The notes under the pieces: model-generated
What the model was told of the DNA's origin: nothing
Databases searched by the model: none
What the model saw: only the letters and a program-made list of their open reading frames with translations
Shown here: in pieces, positions 27,087 to 35,695 of the stretch
How the letters are laid out: each line of letters starts with the position of its first letter
How positions within the stretch are numbered: the stretch's first letter is position 1
Program-made: the position numbers and the translations under genes
Source of the DNA: Echinicola strongylocentroti
GTDB taxonomy: Bacteria > Bacteroidota > Bacteroidia > Cytophagales > Cyclobacteriaceae
Assembly: GCF_003260975.1 (NCBI RefSeq)
Contig: NZ_CP030041.1
Span: 3,085,001-3,149,000, forward strand
Direction: 5' to 3'
DNA length: 64,000 nucleotides

Positions 27087-27440
27087 CAGGGTTTGTAGCG
27101 CTGTTCGGGATTTGTAATCTCGAACTGGGATAATGGGGATTTGAAATTCCCTAGGCCATTTTGTGAATAGCACAGCCATCAATATGGATATAAACTCAGT
27201 AGGATTATAAACCTAAAGGAAGCCAAAGGCAGGCTTGTCTAGAGCCAAATAGGGCTTAGGGAGAGATTTGAGGGTCGGACCGCCGCGGCGAGTTGCCACA
27301 CCCTTTTCCAACCCATATCCTCCTAAAAAGGGCCTGCCTGGGCAGACCGGTTCGTATGACGTTTTTAATACTAAAAATAAGTCGAGATCAGGTTGGTAGG
27401 TTTTCAACAACTTACATGCATTAGCCTGTGGGCTATGGTT
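27087..27440. repeat. Repeat module C, copy 2 (rearranged) in a gene-free stretch
   Basis: Fills most of 26949-27484. The part 27087-27210 (GTTCGGGATTTGTAATCTCG ...) is the inverse of 5290-5410. The part 27280-27370 (CGCCGCGGCGAGTTGCCACA, CACCCTTTTCCAACC, CCTCCTAAAAAGGG, TATGACGTTTTTAAT) lies in the same orientation as 5413-5480. Between them, AGGCAGGCTTGTCTAGAGCC resembles the family B fragment at 19150. An open frame on the minus strand here lacks any domain and is not called. Confidence 0.65.
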
Positions 27441-27484
27441 GATTACCAAGCCCTTAAAAAATCTCAGATTCTCAAACTAAAAGC

Positions 27485-28570
27485 CTACAACCCTTCCTTC
27501 CACCGAGGGTACTCCTTCTCCAACAAAGGCCCAGCATAATTGCCCAGATAGCTATAGCCTACACGCCGCTCATATTCGATGTCTTGGAGCCGGCTTTTTT
27601 TGATACCATCACGGCCGACAAAAATTGGCTGCTGCGTCTCCAAATCATAAAATCGTGCCCATAGCGGTGATGCCCCAGGCTGATCTACCACTTTCAGGTC
27701 ATAGCCCTTTGCCAAGCTGGCATCTTGTACCTTTTTGATAGCCGTATCCTCAATTTTATGATCTTCAAACCACGCTATGGCGCTTTCTACAGCGGTGACC
27801 ACTTCAGGGCTTGGATTAGGAAACTGCATCAGGTAACGCACGATATTGACACTCTCCGATCCACTGAGGGAGGGAAGCTCATAGGCCCGGGCCTTAGCGG
27901 GAGCTAGGCTGACCTCATCATGCTGGGCACACCAGATGGTACGTTGGCCATCGACCTTTACCTGTGTCGCCAAGATGATTTCGAGGCCTTTATCGATAGC
28001 TTTTTTTGCAGCGATTCTCCTTTTGGCATCCACAAAACCATAGGGCGCACTTGCATCTCCCACCTCTCGGAGCAATCGCATCACACCGATCATGGCATTG
28101 TCGTTATAGGTGATATGCTGATAGTAACCCTTGCGGATAGGATAATACTGCGGCCAGCCACCATTTTCATACTGTGCTTCCAGGAGGTAGTCGATGCCTT
28201 CTAGAAAAGCTGTTTTGTATTTTTCCACTTGCGTAGCACGGTACACTTTCCCCAAATACGTTAGTTGCGAAATAGTCGCTCCATTATCAATGGTCGTGCC
28301 TTTATCTTTCTCCTCTAGCAGCTGCTCCTTTTCATTTTTGCTGAGCGGACTTGCCATGTCGATGTTTTTATACCAGCCACCATTTGCGTGCTGATAGAGC
28401 AGTACATTATTGGCAATTCTCTTGGCCTCATCAGTGCTATACCAAGCTTGGTCTTGTCGCTGGGCGGCTCGCCAGGACAAGGGCTTTTCACTTTGGGCCT
28501 TCGCCGCTGTGAAAACGGCCAGACAACAGGCCACAGTGATAAGGATGGTTTTCGATAAGTCTTTCATCAT
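27485..28570 (-). CDS. pelA: Pectate lyase, polysaccharide lyase family 10
   Basis: 361 residues with a signal peptide ending at KAQ. PL10 enzymes cleave polygalacturonate by beta-elimination. Family marks: NNVLLYQHANGGWYKNIDMA near residue 52, TTIDNGATISQLTYLG near 92, YENGGWPQYYP near 132 and ITYNDNAMIGVMRLL near 152, plus the C-terminal ARFYDLETQQPIFVGRDG. Its ATG overlaps the TGA of the GH28 gene by four bases (ATGA), so the two are translated together. The product is periplasmic or extracellular and should shorten pectic chains next to the exo- or endo-polygalacturonase. Confidence 0.94.
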   Translation of the reverse strand: MMKDLSKTILITVACCLAVFTAAKAQSEKPLSWRAAQRQDQAWYSTDEAKRIANNVLLYQHANGGWYKNIDMASPLSKNEKEQLLEEKDKGTTIDNGATISQLTYLGKVYRATQVEKYKTAFLEGIDYLLEAQYENGGWPQYYPIRKGYYQHITYNDNAMIGVMRLLREVGDASAPYGFVDAKRRIAAKKAIDKGLEIILATQVKVDGQRTIWCAQHDEVSLAPAKARAYELPSLSGSESVNIVRYLMQFPNPSPEVVTAVESAIAWFEDHKIEDTAIKKVQDASLAKGYDLKVVDQPGASPLWARFYDLETQQPIFVGRDGIKKSRLQDIEYERRVGYSYLGNYAGPLLEKEYPRWKEGL

Positions 28571-30183
28571 TTCAAGTAAGTTGGAGTTTCCCAGTCTTTT
28601 GGCTGCTGTGGTTGGGTATTGTCGAAGTAAATGCTATCGGTCAAGTCGCCTTTGGTCTGAGTGTAAATCTCACCGCCTGGCACATGAAAAACCGCGTCTT
28701 CAAAGACCACATTCCTCGTATCCAAAAACTTCATCAACGAATCCTGACTGGTGACCTCGACATGCTTAAATGTCAAATTTCTGGCATCATCGGCATTGAA
28801 AAACTTCTTGCTGTCTTTGACCAGTACGTTTTCCATGTGCAGGTTTTCCAAGGGCGATTCTGGAATCCCATTGATATTGACAAAGGTGGAAGCTGTCTCC
28901 ACCAAGATATCCTTGATCGTGATGTCCTTAAACTTAGGTGTCAGTTCATTGACCGCTCTAAGTGGTTTTCTTTTGGCCAAGTCTCCCACATAAAGCTCTT
29001 GCCCGAGCATATCCCAGCGAAAAGCCGTCTGGCGAAGGTTCATCCTTAGCCTTTCATAATAGAGGTTCTGGCCTCCACCACCCCTTGGTCGACGGGTCTT
29101 GAAGCGGATGCCAACGCCTGTATTGTCAAAGACACAGTCGTGGATGTAGAGGTTGTTGATTGTTCCTGCCGTCTCACTGCCAATGGTGATCCCTCCGTGC
29201 CCCTCTTTTGCCAGGCAATAGCGCACTACCACATTCTCTGTCGGTTTGTTCACGCGGATACCGTCCTTGCCGCGCCCTGCTTTCATCGTGAAGCAATCAT
29301 CGCCGTTATTTAACGTAGAATACTCGATCAGAACATTTCTGGAAGACTCTATGTCTATGCCATCACCACGGGGAATGCCCACGGAGTTGACCGTCACGCC
29401 ACGGATGATCACCCCGTCACAGTACACGGGCACGATATTCCAAAATGCCGTCCGCTCCAAGGTCACGCCTTCGATATAGACATTCTTACAATCAGTAGGG
29501 GAAATGAACATGGGCAAGAAAATGGACTCACCATTGTAGCCTTCATAGACACGCTCTTCCACCGGCTTATCGATGGGCACAAATTTCTCCGTAACATCTT
29601 CGGTCATCATCTGCTCCTTCACAGGTCCTTCCTCAGGGCCATACAGCGTGCCCTTTCCGGTAATGGCGATATTTTCTTGCTGATAGGCATAAATGCAAGC
29701 ACCCAGAGACATCACTTCCACCCCTTCATGCCGGGTAAATACGGCAGGCCTAAAATCCTCCAACTGACCACGAAAGTACAGCTCAGCACCTTCTTCCAAA
29801 TGGAAATTGACATTGCTCTTCAGGCTAATTCGACCAGTCTTCCACTTTCCGGCAGGCACCACCACCTTACCACCACCTTGAGCACTGACCTCATCGATAG
29901 CTCCTTGGATGATGCTTGTCGCCAATTTCCCTTCTTCAGCACCTTGCTCGTGGATATCAATGGTCAACTCCGGAAAAACAGGTTTTTTGAACTCGGGCAT
30001 GGCAAACGGAGCCTCCACAGGGGCGATTTCCTTGGGTAAGTTGGATGCTCCCACTTGATCTTTGGTCATCAAGCTATCAAGGGAAAAATAGGAAGGTGGT
30101 TCTTTACTGGCCTCTCCTGAGCAGCCTGCTAGCAACACGATCAGGAATAATAAAAAAGCCGTTTCCTTTAGGATCAGTTTCAT
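28567..30183 (-). CDS. Glycoside hydrolase family 28 (polygalacturonase-like) lipoprotein
   Basis: 538 residues from the ATG at 30183; a longer frame exists upstream but this start gives a clean lipoprotein signal with lipobox LLAGC (Cys19). Parallel beta-helix with the GH28 active-site set: NGDDCFTMKAGRG, GHGGITIGSETAG and the IRFKTRRPRGG variant of the RIK motif. These enzymes hydrolyse alpha-1,4-galacturonide links in pectin. The 4-bp overlap with the PL10 gene marks a dedicated pectin-degrading unit. It probably faces the periplasm or the outer surface. Confidence 0.94.
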   Translation of the reverse strand: MKLILKETAFLLFLIVLLAGCSGEASKEPPSYFSLDSLMTKDQVGASNLPKEIAPVEAPFAMPEFKKPVFPELTIDIHEQGAEEGKLATSIIQGAIDEVSAQGGGKVVVPAGKWKTGRISLKSNVNFHLEEGAELYFRGQLEDFRPAVFTRHEGVEVMSLGACIYAYQQENIAITGKGTLYGPEEGPVKEQMMTEDVTEKFVPIDKPVEERVYEGYNGESIFLPMFISPTDCKNVYIEGVTLERTAFWNIVPVYCDGVIIRGVTVNSVGIPRGDGIDIESSRNVLIEYSTLNNGDDCFTMKAGRGKDGIRVNKPTENVVVRYCLAKEGHGGITIGSETAGTINNLYIHDCVFDNTGVGIRFKTRRPRGGGGQNLYYERLRMNLRQTAFRWDMLGQELYVGDLAKRKPLRAVNELTPKFKDITIKDILVETASTFVNINGIPESPLENLHMENVLVKDSKKFFNADDARNLTFKHVEVTSQDSLMKFLDTRNVVFEDAVFHVPGGEIYTQTKGDLTDSIYFDNTQPQQPKDWETPTYLK

Positions 30184-30442
30184 GGTCATTTTTGAGTTAT
30201 TGGGTGTCCTATGATCCATCAAATTAGGCATCATAAATTCCCCTGCCATCCTGCCGTATCCTGAATTATAATCTACAATCCCTTCCGCACACCCCTCGAT
30301 CCCCTGATAGGGGAAGGACCAACGCTCGGTAACCAGCAAGCAGTAATCAGTGATCGGCGGGATGCTAAACTAACAGTTGCCTGTCGTTCGTGGACAGTGG
30401 ACAACAAACCTTAAAACATTACAACCTTCCAACATTAAAACC
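30184..30442. other. Intergenic region between GH28 and gldB
   Basis: About 260 bp. It includes a short CCCCTGATAGGGGA hairpin near 30301 and a low-complexity run of ACCTTAAAACATTACAACCTTC type units near 30408-30446. No gene is seen. It may hold the promoter of the GH28-PL10 unit. Confidence 0.4.
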
Positions 30443-31435
30443 TTAAGGCTTATAAGCTGAATTCATGAAAATTTTCTGTGCGTCTTTTTGGGCCATCAGC
30501 TTCACCAAACCGATATCCTTTTTTTCAGCATAGGCGTCCACGATGTTCCAACCGACCCATCTGCCCACTCTTCCTGGGGCATCCGGGCTGATCACATCGG
30601 TAAACGGCGCTTCACCCGTGTACTTCCTTACTTCAAAAGGATTGGTCTCATAAATGGCCTCCTGCTCAATCAGCTTTGTCCAGATAAAGTCTTCATTTTC
30701 ATAACATGCCGCCAACTCTTCCGGTGTGTAGCCTATTATCTGCTCTTCTGGTGTACAGGGAAGTATCGCTTGGGTAAAATGGTAGGCTTTACCATAAAAC
30801 ATCATCTCTGCCAATAGCGAATTGTCTTCAAGGTCGGTAGCATTATACCTTGAGGAAATGGCCGTGACGATCATAGGCACCAAATGAGCTCTATTATACC
30901 GACTGGTCATGTACTCTGGAAGGTCCGGTGGCTGAAAGCGGTGATCAGAAGGCAGAAAATAATCCAAGCCTATAACGATCATCTCCCTATCCATGTACAA
31001 ATCAGTCGTAAACCCACTCACAAAAGTGTATACCTTTGGCACCTCAAAATCAGGATAGTAATATTTAATATGCTTAAAAGCATTGAGCAAGTCCGTCTCA
31101 AGTTGGTCAATGGAAGGGTAGTTGGCACTGACTTCTTGATAAAGCTCCTGCATTAAAGTGTCTTTTGGAATACCATATAGGGTGTTGACCAAGTGTTCCT
31201 TACTGGGATATAGATCATCCCTCAGGTATACTTCAGAAAAATAAGGATGTTCTTCCAGTAAGTAGGCAATATCTACTTCGCTCTTTGCTTCAAACAGCGG
31301 TAACTCCAATCGCTCTATTGAAAGTGTTAAAGGGATATTGCTCACCTCTTCAGAGATACCACAATCTTGCTGTTCTTGCTTGCATGAACAAAACAGGCTC
31401 AAAATAAGCAGAAATATTCCCGAATTTCTTTTCAT
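30443..31435 (-). CDS. gldB: Gliding motility lipoprotein GldB
   Basis: 330 residues from the ATG at 31435 (a longer in-frame start would run through the promoter). Lipoprotein signal MKRNSGIFLLILSLFCSC, lipid Cys at 18. The body has the GldB pattern: IERLELPLFEA, FPDFEVPKV-like YYPDFEVPKVYTFVSGF, NRAHLVPMIVTAISSRY, and a C-terminal PGRVGRWVGWNIVDAY. GldB is required for surface gliding in Flavobacterium and is linked to the type IX secretion/motility machinery in the cell envelope. It is divergent from the fasciclin gene. A textbook TTTG-N19-TATTTTTG promoter precedes it. Confidence 0.92.
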   Translation of the reverse strand: MKRNSGIFLLILSLFCSCKQEQQDCGISEEVSNIPLTLSIERLELPLFEAKSEVDIAYLLEEHPYFSEVYLRDDLYPSKEHLVNTLYGIPKDTLMQELYQEVSANYPSIDQLETDLLNAFKHIKYYYPDFEVPKVYTFVSGFTTDLYMDREMIVIGLDYFLPSDHRFQPPDLPEYMTSRYNRAHLVPMIVTAISSRYNATDLEDNSLLAEMMFYGKAYHFTQAILPCTPEEQIIGYTPEELAACYENEDFIWTKLIEQEAIYETNPFEVRKYTGEAPFTDVISPDAPGRVGRWVGWNIVDAYAEKKDIGLVKLMAQKDAQKIFMNSAYKP

Positions 31436-31449
31436 CTGATGTACTTTTG

Positions 31450-31480
31450 CAAAAATAGAGTAAACAATTTGCTGCACAAA
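31450..31480 (-). promoter_or_regulatory. Bacteroidota-type promoter of gldB (TTTG, 19 nt, TATTTTTG)
   Basis: On the minus strand a -33 TTTG (31477-31480) is followed by a 19-nt spacer and a -7 box TATTTTTG (31450-31457), matching the Bacteroidota consensus in both boxes and spacing. The chosen gldB ATG lies only 15 nt beyond the -7 box, so the leader would be very short. Confidence 0.7.
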
Positions 31481-31560
31481 AAGGCCTTGCCCATAGTAGC
31501 TTAGTGTAAACTTAAGCATGGCTTTTGCGGTTATCCAAAAGAAAAGGTAAATAAATTTTC

Positions 31561-32903
31561 ATGGCAAAAGGAACGTACCATCCGTTTTTTTCAATCATCC
31601 GCTACCTATATGCAGGATGCGCACTATTGTTCTTCGTAGGATGTGGAGAGGATGGAGATACACCCGACTATGCCCAACTCAGCATGATGGAATTTATCCG
31701 ACAGGATCCCAACTTTACCATCTTTGCTGACGCCTTGGAGTTAACAGGCCTGAACGAAACACTGGATGCTGAAGCTCCCTTCACCTTGCTCCTGCCCAGC
31801 GACCAAGCGCTGGAAGACGCGGGGATTAGCTCCGTAGACGAGCTCTCCGCTGAGGAATGGGAGCGCAAGCTAAACTACCATATCACCCAAGGATCGCTCA
31901 ACAGTGACGTACTGCTGGGATCCGTTCAGGAAAGTCTCTTACCGGGGTACTACTGGCTTATCAATGAAGCTGACGGTGCACTAGAAATCAATGGTGCGAC
32001 CAAAATGCTCTCTGGCGACCTCTTCCTCAAGAATGGTGTCATTCATATATTGACCGGCTTCTTGGAACCTCAGGCACTTAACGTCACATTCATGGCCCAA
32101 AACAAAGGCTTCAACACCTTCGTGAAAGGATTATTCCAGACCGAGATGGATCAGGTGATCGAAGACCGGGAAGGTACCTTTACCATTTTTGCGCCAACAG
32201 ACGAGGCCTTTTCCTCCTACTTTCAGGCCAACGGAATTACTGAAGAAGATTGGCTGGCCTTTTCACGGCTGGATGAGTTTATGCAATACTTTATCTTGGA
32301 CAAAACGTTGGACAGTACACAACTGATAACTGAGGCCCTTATCCCGCTATCGGGCGACACGCTATATATCAATAATCAGGAAGGAGAGATTTGGCTCAAT
32401 GGAAATGCTTCCCTTCAAGAAAAAAACATCCAAGGAGGCAATGGGCTTATCCATGGCTTAGACCAAGTCATCACCGCCCCGAGCAATCGCTTGCGACGGT
32501 TGTTTCCGAAAACACGCAAGGAAATGGCTATGCCGAATTTAAGGCAGCGCTGATTTATGCCCAATTATTAAGCACTTTGGAAGAAAATGACCCCATGACC
32601 ATATTTGCCCCGGACAACGAAGCCTTTAAAAACTGGTACGAGCAGCTGGGTGTGGCCGGATATTATGAAGTGGACGAAACCCTACTCCGCGAAACTTTGC
32701 TTCACCACATGGCAATTGGCCGACATTTTACACAAGGCTTTATCCATGGAGAATTGCTATCTACCCCATTACAAGATGCGACCATTGAGATAGATACTAC
32801 TGCCCTCTCGGTAAATGGGGCATTACTGGATCCCAACTATAGCAATCAGTTGGGTACCAATGGCGTGCTTCATGGCGTGCAGGCGGTATTTGATCGGCCT
32901 TGA
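31561..32903 (+). pseudogene. Three-domain fasciclin (FAS1) lipoprotein, interrupted by a frameshift near 32477-32481
   Basis: The first frame (31561-32553) encodes a lipoprotein signal (FFVGC) and two FAS1 domains, about residues 40-170 and 172-300 (NFTIFADAL, FTLLLPSDQAL, GTFTIFAPTDEAF, NGLIHGLDQVI). A third FAS1 domain continues in the -1 frame from about 32478 to 32903 (PEQSLATVVSENT, MTIFAPDNEAF, GVLHGVQAVF). Joining the frames in the CCCC run at 32477-32480 restores VITAP-EQSLATVV and one protein of about 447 residues. Loss of one C, real or a sequencing error, explains it. FAS1 lipoproteins act in adhesion at the cell surface. If real, the gene makes a two-domain protein with a 24-residue foreign tail. 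Confidence 0.8.
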
Positions 32904-32909
32904 ATTTAG

Positions 32910-33881
32910 TTAATACCCGCTCGTCAAAAGTGATGCTTGCTGTTGGGGGACAGTGCGTTCCAACAGCCGCTTGTTGATGATCTCAGTGAATATTTCAGCT
33001 CCTTTTGGATTGAGGTGTGTATTGTCCAAGAAGTAGTGGGGGTTGTCCTCAAGCAAATGCTCGTAATTCCAGAACCACACGTCTTCGTCTTTCTCGAATT
33101 GGCTCAGGAACTGTTCCCTTCTGGCCTTGATTTCCTCGGTAGCAGCTTCATTGTTCAGGTGGAATTTTGGAGGAGAAACAAAGATCACTTGGATTCCTCT
33201 TTCTTTGCAAGTAGCGACCATCTCTTTTAGCAACCGCTCATTTTTCTGGTAATAATCATCATGAATGGTATTTTGGTACACCAAGCGTTTAAAGAGTTCT
33301 CCGGATGCCTTAAGCTGGACAGTATCATATTCGAAACTCCTAAATAGATTGTTATACGTGGACACTTTATAAACAAAGCCACTTTCATTAAAACGCTCGA
33401 TATTCTCCTCATCCTCCATATATGCGCAAAAAAGCTTAACGTAAAACTTAAAATTTGCTGTGAGCAAAAAGTTGTTCTTAATCTCCGAAGGGTAATTTTT
33501 TATTCCATAGTAAATATTGAACAAGTGGTTACTTTCCCATTTTTGGTCATTATCATTCTCCATATACCCTAGAGACAGATCAAAAAGGACATAGTTAAGT
33601 TTAGGCAAACTCGGGCCGTACTTATCAAAAAGCATCAGGTTGGTATTGATGGCACTGGCCTCATGGGCCAGCGAGGCAGTCGGAATCTCTAATTCCAAAG
33701 GGTCGATACCTCTCCACGTATAGGAAGGTCCCATGATGAGGGCTTCTATTTCATCCTTATGAGCCGTCAGATAATCGCTTTTTGCCTGATAAATATTGTC
33801 ACGAAGGTAAATTTCCATCGGAAAGAAAATCAAACCCAAAGGAATAGCAAAAGCAATGATATTGAGCAAAAACCTATTCAT
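32910..33881 (-). CDS. SGNH-hydrolase-like membrane-anchored protein paired with MBOAT
   Basis: 323 residues from the ATG at 33881. One N-terminal helix (MNRFLLNIIAFAIPLGLIFF) anchors a periplasmic domain with MGPSYTWRGI near residue 52 (Ser of block I) and DNTHLNPKGAEIF near 295 (Asp/His of block V), as in AlgX/AlgJ-like and DltD-like partners of MBOAT acyltransferases. It lies 5 bp after the MBOAT gene on the same strand, so the two likely work together to acylate an exported polysaccharide or other envelope polymer. Overall similarity to AlgX is weak; the call rests on the motifs and the pairing. Confidence 0.72.
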   Translation of the reverse strand: MNRFLLNIIAFAIPLGLIFFPMEIYLRDNIYQAKSDYLTAHKDEIEALIMGPSYTWRGIDPLELEIPTASLAHEASAINTNLMLFDKYGPSLPKLNYVLFDLSLGYMENDNDQKWESNHLFNIYYGIKNYPSEIKNNFLLTANFKFYVKLFCAYMEDEENIERFNESGFVYKVSTYNNLFRSFEYDTVQLKASGELFKRLVYQNTIHDDYYQKNERLLKEMVATCKERGIQVIFVSPPKFHLNNEAATEEIKARREQFLSQFEKDEDVWFWNYEHLLEDNPHYFLDNTHLNPKGAEIFTEIINKRLLERTVPQQQASLLTSGY

Positions 33882-33886
33882 AGCGA

Positions 33887-35314
33887 TTAAAATTGAAAGT
33901 ACAGAAAATCCTGAGGCTGGCCACCATAATAAAAAACCGCGAACAATAGCCCATAATAAACACCCCACCTAACCATTTTTGGTATTGGGCTTCCTGACAG
34001 TTCCAGGCCATGCTCTTTCTCCCGCTGCAACCACTCTATCACCAAAAGCAAACCTATTCCTGCCAAAGCCCTATTTTCGGGCAGGAGCGGCACAGCAAAA
34101 ATGGACCAATCAATCATGGAGCCCAAATAGGAGAAACATTTGGAAAGTGGCTGGATAAAGAAAAACAGTGCCAATAACGTAAAAGACATAAATGTCTTTA
34201 CCATAAGTCCAAATTCCCCTAGACTAGGCAATAACTTTCCCGCTGCCACAGGGGTTTTGAATTTCTTTCTTCCCAGAAAGATAAACTGCATAAACAACAG
34301 TGAATGCAGCAAGCCCCATGTCAAATAGGTCCATGCAGCTCCATGCCACAAACCGGTCACTAAAAATATTATAAGGATGTTTCTGGCTACTTGCCATTTT
34401 CTGAATCCTTTCAGACGCCTCACAATATAATCCCGAAACCAAGTAAAAAGAGATATATGCCACTTCTGCCACAACTCTGGAATGCTTCTGGCAAAAATCG
34501 GATAATCAAAATTCTTCATCAGGTTAAACCCAAACAGCCTCCCTGTACCAATAGCGATATCCGAATAACCAGAAAAATCACAGTAAAATTGGAATGAAAA
34601 CATAACCAGGCACATCAATAAAGTACTCGCGCTATGGTCTTGATAGTTCATTGAAATCGTATAGGTATATACCGCCAGGTTATCCGCCACCACGATCTTC
34701 TTAAAAAGCCCCCAAAGGATCTGCCGCATGCCATCGGATGCCTTAGTATAATCGAATGTTCGCTTTTGCTGAAACTGGGGAAGAAGTTGGGTGGCACGCT
34801 CAATAGGACCGGCCACCAACTGTGGAAAAAAGCTCACATAGGCAAAAAACGCCAAAAAGTCTTTCGTTCCCTTCAGCTTCCGGTCATAGACATCAATGGT
34901 ATAGCTCAATGTCTGCAATGTGTAAAAACTGATCCCCACCGGTAAGATGATCTGAAGCCGATCAGGGGATAGACTAAATCCGAAAAGTGTAAAAGCATCG
35001 ACAAAACTGTCCAGAAAAAAATTGTAATACTTAAAAAATCCCAACATGCCCAAGTTTACCAAAAGACTAATGCCCAATAAGGCGTTTCTTTTGGACTTGG
35101 TCGAAGTGGTGTTTAGAAAAATCCCCACCACATAGTCTACAGCACTGCTGATGGCAATCAAAACCAAAAAACGCCAGTCCCACCAACCATAAAATACATA
35201 GCTCGCCACCAAAATAAGGGCATTCTGTAGCTTAAGGCTGTTCTTCAAAACAAACCAATACAGAACAAACACAATCGGTAAAAACAAGGCAAATTCTAAC
35301 GAGGTTGTAAGCAT
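33887..35314 (-). CDS. MBOAT-family O-acyltransferase (AlgI/DltB-like)
   Basis: 475 residues with about 11 membrane helices. Hallmarks: N-terminal FLPIVFVLYWFV, FYCDFSGYSDIAIG near residue 245, WQKWHISLFTWFRDYIV near 280, and LVTGLWHGAAWTYLTWG near 322 with the catalytic His. These proteins move acyl groups, usually acetyl, across the inner membrane onto extracellular polysaccharides. The SGNH-like gene follows at 5 bp. The polymer is not identified; nearby sugar transferase and methyltransferase genes hint at an exopolysaccharide. Confidence 0.94.
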   Translation of the reverse strand: MLTTSLEFALFLPIVFVLYWFVLKNSLKLQNALILVASYVFYGWWDWRFLVLIAISSAVDYVVGIFLNTTSTKSKRNALLGISLLVNLGMLGFFKYYNFFLDSFVDAFTLFGFSLSPDRLQIILPVGISFYTLQTLSYTIDVYDRKLKGTKDFLAFFAYVSFFPQLVAGPIERATQLLPQFQQKRTFDYTKASDGMRQILWGLFKKIVVADNLAVYTYTISMNYQDHSASTLLMCLVMFSFQFYCDFSGYSDIAIGTGRLFGFNLMKNFDYPIFARSIPELWQKWHISLFTWFRDYIVRRLKGFRKWQVARNILIIFLVTGLWHGAAWTYLTWGLLHSLLFMQFIFLGRKKFKTPVAAGKLLPSLGEFGLMVKTFMSFTLLALFFFIQPLSKCFSYLGSMIDWSIFAVPLLPENRALAGIGLLLVIEWLQREKEHGLELSGSPIPKMVRWGVYYGLLFAVFYYGGQPQDFLYFQF

Positions 35315-35587
35315 AATGATAACCTACAATAGGCGTTATATAGTATAGTAATAGTTCCTTTTACCTTCCTTATAAAATCGTTTTTGAGCAAGATTCTCTT
35401 TTAAAAAAATCCATGAATGCTTTAAAACCATCCCAAGGCTTGGTTTTGTAAACTAACGAAATAAAAATTTTAAAATCAAATTATTGTATTTAAAAAACAT
35501 TTTAATCGTTATAAACAACCTTTCTATTTCATAAGAGACCGAGTAATCTTCTCCAAATTATCAAACAATGTCACTAAACGCGATTTG
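35315..35587. other. AT-rich gene-free stretch
   Basis: About 270 bp upstream of the MBOAT gene, very AT-rich, with no frame or repeat that I can support. It probably holds the MBOAT promoter. Confidence 0.4.
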
Positions 35588-35685
35588 GATGCCGTTTAGT
35601 TAGTGTGTATCGGGTAAGGTTGGTTCTATATATTTTTCACTGGGCAGTTATTATTCTTGCTAAATTCCAAGGAGGTTCTCATCCA
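35588..35685 (+). repeat. Left-end fragment of repeat family B
   Basis: Begins GATGCCGTTTAGTTAGTGTG and continues GGTTCTATATATTTTTCACTGGGCAGTTATT ... GCTAAATTCCAAGGAGGTT, matching the first ~100 bp of B1/B2 (one change in the terminal A). The match stops about 11 bp before the stop codon of the minus-strand methyltransferase gene; the remainder of the element is absent. Confidence 0.8.
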
Positions 35686-35695
35686 TGCAAGCCAC

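Noticed and set aside
27213..27449. Minus-strand 78-codon frame in module C2
   Set aside because: It is composed of repeat sequence and has no domain or start signal.
32470..32485. Programmed -1 frameshift in the fasciclin gene
   Set aside because: No slippery heptamer or downstream stem is evident; a lost base in the CCCC run is simpler.
32391..32903. A separate plus-strand gene of 170 codons
   Set aside because: Its first ~30 residues are out-of-frame sequence of the fasciclin gene, and the rest is the third FAS1 domain of that gene; one frameshifted gene explains both.
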